Positions 1 through 5,092 of a stretch of DNA of 5,430 nucleotides are shown piece after piece. The stretch covers positions 1-5,430 of the forward strand of contig JAJYFI010000128.1 in assembly GCA_021790955.1 (NCBI GenBank). The letters are read 5' to 3'. The notes beneath the pieces are model-generated. The model did no database searches. It was given only the letters and a program-made list of their open reading frames with translations, and was not told the DNA's origin. Origin of the DNA: a bacterium. Its GTDB lineage: Bacteria; Elusimicrobiota; Elusimicrobia; UBA1565; UBA9628. Both the position numbers and the translations under genes were made by a program. The stretch's first letter is position 1. Every line of letters begins with the position of its first letter.

Positions 1-1825
1 GGAAGACCCCGGCTCCTTCTCCGATGATGAGACCGCCCACCGCCATCGAGGGCAAAAACGTCGTCGAGCCCGCCTCGATCTGGTAGGGAATCTCGCCCGG
101 CTGGCCGTTCGAGAGGTTCTCGCTGAACGCGGCGGTCGAGACGAAGGAGGGCTGCCAAGTGATGCTGCTCCCGGTCCAGCTCAGCAGCTGGTTGGCGGAC
201 GTGGGGGCGGCGATGAAGCCGGTTTGGTTGGTATTGGTCTGATAAACGAGCTGGTCGGTGTTGCCGCCCGCCACGCTGGTCGCGGTGTTCGCGTTGCCGG
301 TCACGCTGATCGGCGCGACGCCGCTTAAGCCCCCGGCGTTTCCGAAAAACTCGGAGGCCGTGATCGAGGATTGCGATACGACCGTTCCGTTCGGGCCGGT
401 CAAATCGATGCCGACGTTTTGCGCGGCGATCCCTGACGATATGAAAAGCTCCTGCTCGAAAGTCTGCTGCGCGCTCCAAACATTCGTCGAGGCGATGACG
501 TAGGGGATGGGAGAGTAGCAGGTCGACGCCCCCGCGATGGTGTTGACGAACTCGCCCGTCGAGCACGCCACGGGAAAGTTGGAGAGGTCCGACCAGGGAA
601 CGGAGCCCGAAAAGGAGTTCGCGTAAACCGTTCCCGAGAAATTGGCGTTGCCGGCGACGCTCAAGGGATTGGTCGGCGCAATGGCGCCGATCGCGACGTA
701 GGCCCCGGGCGACACCGCGATCGCGCTCGACACGAAGAGTTCGTTTCTGAACGTCTGCTGCGCCGTCCAGGTCCCCGTCGCGTCGTAGACGTTGACGAGG
801 ACCGCCGTGGGGTTGACCCACGCGGGAGCGGCGGAGCCCTGGGCTTCGAGGATGTATCCTGAGGGCCCCGCGCCCAGAAAGTTCTGGACCCCGCTTCCCG
901 TGAAGTAGGGGATGGCCCCGGGACCCGCGGCGGCGAGATTGGCGCCCGTCCCGCCCATGCTGGGCTGAAGGGCGAAGTTCGGCGCGAAATTCGAGTTTCC
1001 AAGGCCCGAAAGCCCCGTCCCGGGACCCACGAAGCCGGAGGCCGTGACGGTGCCGCCGACCGTCAAATTCCCGGTGATGGAGGCGCTCGTGTCGACGAAG
1101 ATCTCGTTTTGGAAATACTGCCAGGCATACCAGGTATTCGTCGAATAAAGCAGCGTCCCTCCAGGAGGCTGCCAAGAAGGGACGCCATTGACCGTGGTCA
1201 GGATCCAACCCGCGCTGGAGGTGGTCGAGACAAGCCCCATGGCGCCCGTGGCGTTGAAATACGGGATCGCGCCCGCCGGGGCGGCCGAGAAGTTCTGCCC
1301 CGTGCCGCCGAGGCTCGTCGCCAGGTCCTGGGTCAGGGTGTCGGCTTGGATCGCGTGGAAGGAATAGCCCGAGGCCGCAAGCTGAATCCTCGGCGAGAGC
1401 ACGGTGGGAGCCGTGAGCGGCTTGACGTCGCCCTGCTGGACGGCGATCTCAAGATAGACTTGGTTCTGAAACGTCGCCGTGGAAATGCCCCCCGAGGCTT
1501 GGCCGATGACCACGGTGTAGATGCCGTTCGTGACGGTGATCCCCGGGTCGGTTTCGCAGAAATACTCGACGCCCGTGCCCGGCGTCGGGGTGCTGTCCAA
1601 GCAGAACTGAAAGCTGTAGACGCCGGAGAGAGGGTTGCCGGAAGCGTCCGAGAGTTTGCCTTGAAAATTGAGGACCTGCGGCGGCTGGGCGGCGGCGTCA
1701 CGCGACGCCAGCGACAGAAGGCCGAGGAAGGCCAAGGAAAGCAACAGAAGCCTTCCGCGGCTTTCGGCGGCTTTCCGTGGCCTTCCGTGGCCTTCCGCAG
1801 CCCACAGGACGTGGTGGCTTTCCAT
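1..1825 (-). CDS. Large repetitive exported surface protein, tail-fibre-like modules (C-terminus beyond window)
   Basis: One uninterrupted minus-strand frame runs from the ATG at 1825-1823 to the left edge; 608 residues are visible and no stop is reached. It is the only ATG in frame after an in-frame TAA at about 1912, and a GGAGG lies 17 nt upstream, farther than usual. The N-terminus is a signal peptide: a long basic N-region, a hydrophobic core LLLLSLAFLGLLSLA (residues 26-40), then a likely cut at AAA46-Q47. A head domain follows (NFQGKLSDASGNPLSG at 53-68, ending near ...GYSFHA), of the type found at the start of many large exported proteins of uncultured diderms. The rest is modular. 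'GGTG...GAIPYF...' recurs at about 173 and 291, and 'W.AQQ.F..E(L/I)F' recurs at 232, 353 and 450. The composition is rich in G, A, S, T and N with very few charged residues, which suits an extracellular beta-rich fibre. The exact role is unknown; an adhesin or surface fibre is inferred. Confidence 0.85.
   Translation of the reverse strand, partial: MESHHVLWAAEGHGRPRKAAESRGRLLLLSLAFLGLLSLASRDAAAQPPQVLNFQGKLSDASGNPLSGVYSFQFCLDSTPTPGTGVEYFCETDPGITVTNGIYTVVIGQASGGISTATFQNQVYLEIAVQQGDVKPLTAPTVLSPRIQLAASGYSFHAIQADTLTQDLATSLGGTGQNFSAAPAGAIPYFNATGAMGLVSTTSSAGWILTTVNGVPSWQPPGGTLLYSTNTWYAWQYFQNEIFVDTSASITGNLTVGGTVTASGFVGPGTGLSGLGNSNFAPNFALQPSMGGTGANLAAAGPGAIPYFTGSGVQNFLGAGPSGYILEAQGSAAPAWVNPTAVLVNVYDATGTWTAQQTFRNELFVSSAIAVSPGAYVAIGAIAPTNPLSVAGNANFSGTVYANSFSGSVPWSDLSNFPVACSTGEFVNTIAGASTCYSPIPYVIASTNVWSAQQTFEQELFISSGIAAQNVGIDLTGPNGTVVSQSSITASEFFGNAGGLSGVAPISVTGNANTATSVAGGNTDQLVYQTNTNQTGFIAAPTSANQLLSWTGSSITWQPSFVSTAAFSENLSNGQPGEIPYQIEAGSTTFLPSMAVGGLIIGEGAGVF
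1726..1786. repeat. Imperfect 17-bp inverted repeat overlapping the signal-peptide code
   Basis: The left arm 1726-1742 (GGAAGGCCAAGGAAAGC) and the right arm 1770-1786 (GCTTTCCGTGGCCTTCC) are reverse complements at 16 of 17 positions, with a 27-nt loop. The hairpin would form within the first 35 codons of the surface-protein mRNA. It exists because repeat units lie in opposite orientations on either side of about 1750. Whether it affects translation is unknown. Confidence 0.75.
1751..1800. repeat. Tandem array of five 10-bp units in a signal-peptide region
   Basis: Five consecutive 10-bp units (1751, 1761, 1771, 1781, 1791) follow the plus-strand consensus C(C/T)TTCCG(T/C)GG with one or two changes each. 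Ten is not a multiple of three, so the frame shifts at every unit, and on the minus strand the array encodes the basic N-region (roughly residues 9-25) of the surface protein's signal peptide. The array is related to the repeat at 2651-2690. It looks like a slippage-prone simple repeat or a fragment of a dispersed repeat family. Confidence 0.8.
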
Positions 1826-1873
1826 GGGTTCGGGACCGCAAGCCTCCGGGCCAGCTCCAGCCCCGTGCGGGCG

Positions 1874-1879
1874 AGTATA
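1874..1879 (-). promoter_or_regulatory. Candidate -10 element for the surface-protein gene
   Basis: On the minus strand 1879-1874 reads TATACT, five of six matches to the sigma-70 -10 consensus, at the edge of an AT-rich tract. It would place the transcript start near 1867, about 40 nt upstream of the ATG at 1825. No convincing -35 hexamer lies 16-18 nt upstream, so the call rests on one box and its position. Confidence 0.4.
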
Positions 1880-1924
1880 GGGACAAAATATCTGATTTTT
1901 ATTGCGGACTTACGAAGAGAGCAG

Positions 1925-1945
1925 AGATAATGATGTTAATTATCT
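1925..1945. promoter_or_regulatory. AT-rich palindrome, possible operator
   Basis: AGATAAT (1925-1931) and ATTATCT (1939-1945) form a perfect 7-bp inverted repeat around a 7-bp spacer, in the AT-rich spacer between the surface-protein and lipoprotein genes. It lies about 60-80 bp upstream of the inferred transcript start of the surface-protein gene, where an activator or repressor could bind. AT-rich DNA forms such palindromes easily by chance, so this is a weak call. Confidence 0.3.
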
Positions 1946-1972
1946 GACGGTTTTATGATGTAATGAAACGCC

Positions 1973-1998
1973 GCGGGGACGCAAGCGGCCCGTCCCGC
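1973..1998 (-). terminator. Weak GC-rich hairpin downstream of the CsgG-like gene
   Basis: GCGGGGACG (1973-1981) can pair with CGTCCCGC (1991-1998) with one bulged base and a 9-nt loop. On the minus strand this lies 8 nt after the TAG stop (2009-2007) of the lipoprotein gene, where a terminator is expected. There is no run of T after the stem on the minus strand, so it is not a classical intrinsic terminator. It could still pause polymerase or protect the 3' end. Confidence 0.3.
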
Positions 1999-2006
1999 CC
2001 GTCCTT

Positions 2007-2723
2007 CTAGGGCTTGCCGGGAAGCGCGGCGAGCTTTTTTTGCAGCAGCCGGACGATCTTCGAGGACGCATCCTGCGCGGCCGCCGACACATCCGAGGCG
2101 GACGCGATGCCCGAAGCGCTCCAGAGGACGGTGCCGCCCTGAACGCCCGTCAAGCGGACGGCCATCCCGACGCGAGCGGGGACGGTCTGGGTCACAGGCA
2201 TGCTTTGGGGAATGAAGGTCGAGTTGTAGCCGACGATGCCCATTTGGCCGTTCGACATGGGGCCGATGATGGGATTCATCTGCTCCTGAGACACGTCCTC
2301 CATGACGGTCTGCGCGCTGGCTTCCGAAAACTCCGTGAGGCTTCCCACGATGAGGTCGCTCGCGCCCAAAAGCCGCCCCAAGCGCACCTCCGTCGCTGGA
2401 TCAACGACGCCCGAGGCCTGAAAATTCTGTTCCTGGAGAATTTTCTCGACTTGATTCCTCTCGACAAAATCATAGCCGAGCGCGAGGACGTAGGTCTGAA
2501 AGACGCTCGAAACGAGCTGCCCCGATCCCGGAGAGCCGGGGAAGTCGGCGAAATCGATGACGGCGACCCTGCGGATCTTGGCCGGATCGTAATTGGCGCT
2601 CAAGAAGACGTTCGCGGAAGTCGTCGCGCAGCCGCCCAGAGCGACGGGAAGCCACGGAAGGCAGCAGAAGGCCACGGAAGGCAGCAGAAATCCGCGGAAA
2701 GGGGCCGCTCTACTCATCGCCAT
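2007..2723 (-). CDS. CsgG/LpoB-type outer-membrane lipoprotein
   Basis: This is a 238-residue protein with a lipoprotein signal peptide: a hydrophobic stretch, then lipobox L29-G-G-C32. Alanine after the cysteine suits outer-membrane sorting. The mature part starts with a CsgG-like domain: RRVAVIDFADF as first strand, a helix, then ALGYDFVERNQVEKILQEQN, then a segment reading VDPATEVRLGRLLGASDLIVGSLTEF. The strand-helix, 'VERxQ', 'ILQEQ' and 'LGASDLIVGSLTEF' pattern is typical of CsgG/HfaB and LpoB-like proteins. These act as secretion-pore subunits or as activators of cell-wall synthases. At 238 residues it is somewhat shorter than E. coli CsgG, so I do not call it a curli pore. Its ATG directly follows the TGA of the upstream Sel1 gene, so the two are probably cotranscribed and translationally coupled. 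A second in-frame ATG (2717) with GGTG 7 nt upstream is an alternative start. A 20-bp tandem repeat encodes the signal peptide. Confidence 0.82.
   Translation of the reverse strand: MAMSRAAPFRGFLLPSVAFCCLPWLPVALGGCATTSANVFLSANYDPAKIRRVAVIDFADFPGSPGSGQLVSSVFQTYVLALGYDFVERNQVEKILQEQNFQASGVVDPATEVRLGRLLGASDLIVGSLTEFSEASAQTVMEDVSQEQMNPIIGPMSNGQMGIVGYNSTFIPQSMPVTQTVPARVGMAVRLTGVQGGTVLWSASGIASASDVSAAAQDASSKIVRLLQKKLAALPGKP
2651..2690. repeat. Two 20-bp tandem repeats encoding the lipoprotein signal peptide
   Basis: 2651-2670 (GCCACGGAAGGCAGCAGAAG) and 2671-2690 are identical at 19 of 20 positions. The unit is not a multiple of three, so the minus strand reads the copies in different frames, as LLPSVAF and then CCLPWLP, both hydrophobic. 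The segment at 1731-1750, inside the signal-peptide code of the surface-protein gene, matches the unit at 17 of 20 positions in the same orientation. Confidence 0.9.
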
Positions 2724-3704
2724 TCACCATGGCAGCCAGCCGTCATTCGCCGCCTTCTTCGAACTTCCCCGGCCATGCGTCGAATGCGCGGCGAATTTCC
2801 TTCGAAGCGATTCCGCCCGCTTACGGGCCGCCTCGATCTGCTCCGGCTTCAGGACCAACTTAAGCCGATTGACGGCGCCTCGAGCATACGGATCTCCCGC
2901 CGCCGCCGAAAGGGAATACCAAGCGAACGCCTCGACCAAATCCTTTGGGATCCCCCAGCCGCGCTCATAGAAGCGGCCGACCTTGCCCTGAGCGATCGCC
3001 CGGCCGTTGAACGAGGCCTTCCGGTACCACTCCAAGGCCTTGGGGTAATCCTTTCGGATCGATCCATGCCCTTGTTCGTACATCCCGCCAAGCTTGATCT
3101 GCGCGAAGGCATGCCCGCTCTCGGCCGCCGCGAGATACCACTTAAAAGCTTCTTTATAGTCGCGTTTAACGCCGATCCCTTCCTGATAGAAAAAACCGAG
3201 GGCGCTCTTGGCCCCCGCGTTGTCGTTGAGCGCGGCGCGGCGGTACCACCGGTAAGCCAGAGCGGGATTCTTGGGGACCCCGCGGCCGTGATAGTAGAGG
3301 CCGGCGAGATTGCTCTGGGCCACGGCGTCGCCGCCCTCCGCCGCGAGACGGTACCACTTCGCGGCTTCGGCGTCGTCTTTCTTGACGCCACGGCCAAAGG
3401 CATAGAAATAGCCCAGATTGTTCTGGGCGGCATGGTTGCCGCCGGCGGCGGCCATGAGGTACCAACGCCGGGCCTCGGCCTCGTCGGGATGGCTGACGCC
3501 CAGACCGTGCTCATAAAACACGCCCAGCTGGTATTCCGCGTCGATGTCGCCGTCCTCGGCGGCGCGCTTGAGAAGCGCGGAGGCCGCGCTCGATCGTCCG
3601 ACCCGGAACTCCTCATTCGCCTTGAGGAAAAGCCGGGACGACTTGGAATCCGCCGTCCCGGCGGCCCAAGCGGAGATGACGGGAAAGGCAAGCCAAGCCA
3701 GCAT
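2724..3704 (-). CDS. Exported Sel1-repeat protein
   Basis: This is a 326-residue protein made mostly of Sel1 (TPR-like) repeats, which form paired helices that bind other proteins. Six full repeats start at about residues 53, 91, 127, 163, 199 and 236, each around 36 residues with the pattern A..(L)G.(F/Y)Y..G.GV..D...A..WY..AA..G. A degenerate seventh runs to about 300. The tail (300-326) is basic. Residues 1-14 (MLAWLAFPVISAWA) look like a short signal peptide cut before AG, although the N-region carries no Arg or Lys. An in-frame TGA at 3710-3708 excludes an upstream start, and there is no Shine-Dalgarno sequence. The gene leads a two-gene operon with the CsgG-like lipoprotein and diverges from the caspase gene. 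Sel1 proteins commonly act as adaptors in signalling or secretion; the partner here is unknown. Confidence 0.88.
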   Translation of the reverse strand: MLAWLAFPVISAWAAGTADSKSSRLFLKANEEFRVGRSSAASALLKRAAEDGDIDAEYQLGVFYEHGLGVSHPDEAEARRWYLMAAAGGNHAAQNNLGYFYAFGRGVKKDDAEAAKWYRLAAEGGDAVAQSNLAGLYYHGRGVPKNPALAYRWYRRAALNDNAGAKSALGFFYQEGIGVKRDYKEAFKWYLAAAESGHAFAQIKLGGMYEQGHGSIRKDYPKALEWYRKASFNGRAIAQGKVGRFYERGWGIPKDLVEAFAWYSLSAAAGDPYARGAVNRLKLVLKPEQIEAARKRAESLRRKFAAHSTHGRGSSKKAANDGWLPW

Positions 3705-3709
3705 CGATC

Positions 3710-3738
3710 AAGATACGTTACTAAATATGGAGACTAAA
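3710..3738 (-). promoter_or_regulatory. Possible promoter giving a leaderless Sel1 mRNA
   Basis: On the minus strand 3715-3710 reads TATCTT (four of six to the -10 consensus), and TTTAGT (three of six to the -35 consensus) lies 17 bp upstream at 3738-3733. Only 5 nt separate the -10 box from the ATG at 3704, so transcription would start at or next to the start codon. That fits the absence of a ribosome binding site. Both boxes are weak. Confidence 0.25.
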
Positions 3739-3804
3739 AACTGGTGACACCATACGGATTTTCTGGCCGGAAGGTCCGAAATCCGTATGGTGTCACCAGT
3801 TTTT
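3736..3804. repeat. Perfect 26-bp inverted repeat (long hairpin) in a divergent spacer
   Basis: 3736-3761 and 3779-3804 are exact reverse complements over 26 bp, separated by 17 nt. The loop can pair further around a GGAA tetraloop (3769-3772). Each arm also contains an 11-bp odd palindrome, TGGTG-A/T-CACCA (3742-3752 and 3788-3798). A run of five T follows the stem on both strands, so it could serve as a bidirectional terminator or insulator. Other readings are a small mobile element (MITE or REP type) or a binding site. It lies 31 bp from the Sel1 start codon and 40 bp before the caspase promoter. Confidence 0.92.
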
Positions 3805-3844
3805 GCCGGCGGCGTTACGCTGCGGGCGCCCAGGAGCCCAGGTA

Positions 3845-3873
3845 TTGTATCTCTCTATTTTCTCTGTTACACT
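3845..3873 (+). promoter_or_regulatory. Promoter of the caspase gene
   Basis: TTGTAT (3845-3850) and TACACT (3868-3873) are separated by exactly 17 bp. The -10 box is preceded by an extended -10 TG at 3865-3866 (TGTTACACT). Transcription would begin near 3880, about 19 nt before the ATG at 3899. The spacer is T/C-rich. The -35 box is weak, but spacing, extended -10 and position agree. Confidence 0.5.
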
Positions 3874-3898
3874 TCGCTCGGCAATCCGACCGAAAGAC

Positions 3899-5092
3899 AT
3901 GCGCCAGCGACTCCCGCTTCTCCTCGCCGCCGCGCTCGTCCCGTCGCTCGCTTTGGCGGATGACAACGGCCAGGGCCGTTCCAGCGACCACGTCCCTGCG
4001 CCAGCCCGACAGGAGCGCGGCATCGCCGGGACTCTGGCCCAGCAGAACTATTGGCAGCAGTCCTCGACGTGGCCGATGCCGGTCTGGGAACAGTCCCCGT
4101 GGAATAACCCGTGGAATAGCCCCCTTCAACAGCCGCCGAATTACAACTACAACATCACGATCCCGAACCCCCCGACCCAGACTTGGCATCCCGAGCCTCC
4201 TTACGGCGAACAGGCCGCCAAGCAGGCCGCCTTCGATGCTTTGGTCAAGAAAGTCGCCGCCGAAGCCCGCGCGCAGAGGGGGCTTGCGCCCGGGGCGGCC
4301 ATGGGCCCCTTTTCTTCCGCCGTCGACTCTCCCGGCTTCCGCCTCAAGCCGCGGCCGAAGGATTTCGCCCTCGTCATCGGAATCGAGAACTATCCCCGGC
4401 CGCTTCCCCCCGCTCTCTTCGCTCGGCGCGACGCCGAAGCCGTCAAGGCCAACCTGCTCGCTTTGGGTTGGCCCTCGGAAAACGTCATATCCCTCCTAGG
4501 CGAACAGGCCACGAAAGCCCGGATCGAGGCTTATCTCGAGGACTGGCTTCCCAAGAACGCGGCCCGTCGAGGCCGCGTCTTCTTTTATTTTTCCGGACAC
4601 GGCTCGCCTTCCGTCGCCGGGAACGCCTACATCGTCCCTTGGGATGGAAGCCCCAATTTTCTCGAGAGCACGGCCATCCCCCTTCAGCGTCTCTACGCCG
4701 ATCTGGCGAAAATCAAGGCCTCCGAGGTCACGGCGGCGCTCGACAGCTGCTTTTCCGGAGCGGGAGGCCGATCGGTCCTTCCCCAAGGCGCGCGGCCGCT
4801 CATCGTGGCCGTCTCCACGCCGCTTCTTCCCAAGGGCCCGGCGGTCGTCTTTACGGCGACGGGCGCGCGCGGCATTTCCGGGAGCCTCCCGCAGGAGGGG
4901 CACGGCATCTTCACCTACTATTTTCTCAAAGGGTTGGAATCCGCCGTGTCGCGCAAGATGGGCGCGATCCAGGCTTCGTGGCTTTACGGCTATTTGGACC
5001 CCAAAGTGAAGAAGGCCGCGGCGCTCCAGAATCTCGACGAGTCCCCGCGCCTCGAAGGCGACGGCTCGAAGACCGTCGTCAAACTCCGGTAA
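3899..5092 (+). CDS. Exported caspase-like cysteine protease (peptidase C14 family)
   Basis: This is a 397-residue protein starting at the ATG at 3899. An upstream in-frame ATG (3803) lies inside the inverted repeat and before the promoter, whereas 3899 gives a clean signal peptide: MRQRLPLLLAAALVPSLALA, then DDNG. Residues 45-105 are a low-complexity linker rich in Trp, Gln, Asn, Pro and Tyr. The caspase domain spans about 155-347. The first strand is DFALVIGIENY (155-165), and a helix AEAVKANLLALGW ends at 191. The catalytic His is H234 in FYFSGHGSP and the catalytic Cys is C284 in ALDSCFSG. A later strand-helix region ends in GHGIFTYYFLKGLE (334-347). The 'DSCFSG' form resembles bacterial metacaspase-like C14 members, many of which cut after basic residues; the specificity here is not visible. 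Export points to action in the periplasm or outside the cell. The gene diverges from the Sel1/CsgG-like operon, and its TAA abuts the stop of the next gene. Confidence 0.88.
   Translation: MRQRLPLLLAAALVPSLALADDNGQGRSSDHVPAPARQERGIAGTLAQQNYWQQSSTWPMPVWEQSPWNNPWNSPLQQPPNYNYNITIPNPPTQTWHPEPPYGEQAAKQAAFDALVKKVAAEARAQRGLAPGAAMGPFSSAVDSPGFRLKPRPKDFALVIGIENYPRPLPPALFARRDAEAVKANLLALGWPSENVISLLGEQATKARIEAYLEDWLPKNAARRGRVFFYFSGHGSPSVAGNAYIVPWDGSPNFLESTAIPLQRLYADLAKIKASEVTAALDSCFSGAGGRSVLPQGARPLIVAVSTPLLPKGPAVVFTATGARGISGSLPQEGHGIFTYYFLKGLESAVSRKMGAIQASWLYGYLDPKVKKAAALQNLDESPRLEGDGSKTVVKLR

Noticed and set aside
1698..1886. Minus-strand frame reading ...ASVAFLGLPRPSVAGVA as a small exported protein
   Set aside because: It is an alternative frame of the tandem repeats; the frame starting at 1825 continues for over 600 codons.
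1109..1930. Plus-strand open frame of 273 codons opposite the surface-protein gene
   Set aside because: Arg-rich antisense shadow; the minus-strand frame is continuous with a signal peptide and repeated motifs.
2040..3737. Very long plus-strand open frame (565 codons) opposite the lipoprotein and Sel1 genes
   Set aside because: It lies antisense to two genes with clear family signatures, is rich in Arg, Gly and Ala as GC-rich shadow frames are, and has no recognisable domain.
3736..3804. CRISPR repeat
   Set aside because: There are only two copies, in inverted orientation with a 17-nt gap, and no array or cas gene.
3803..3898. Upstream ATG at 3803 as start of the caspase protein
   Set aside because: It would begin inside the inverted repeat and upstream of the promoter, and would bury the signal peptide 32 residues into the protein.
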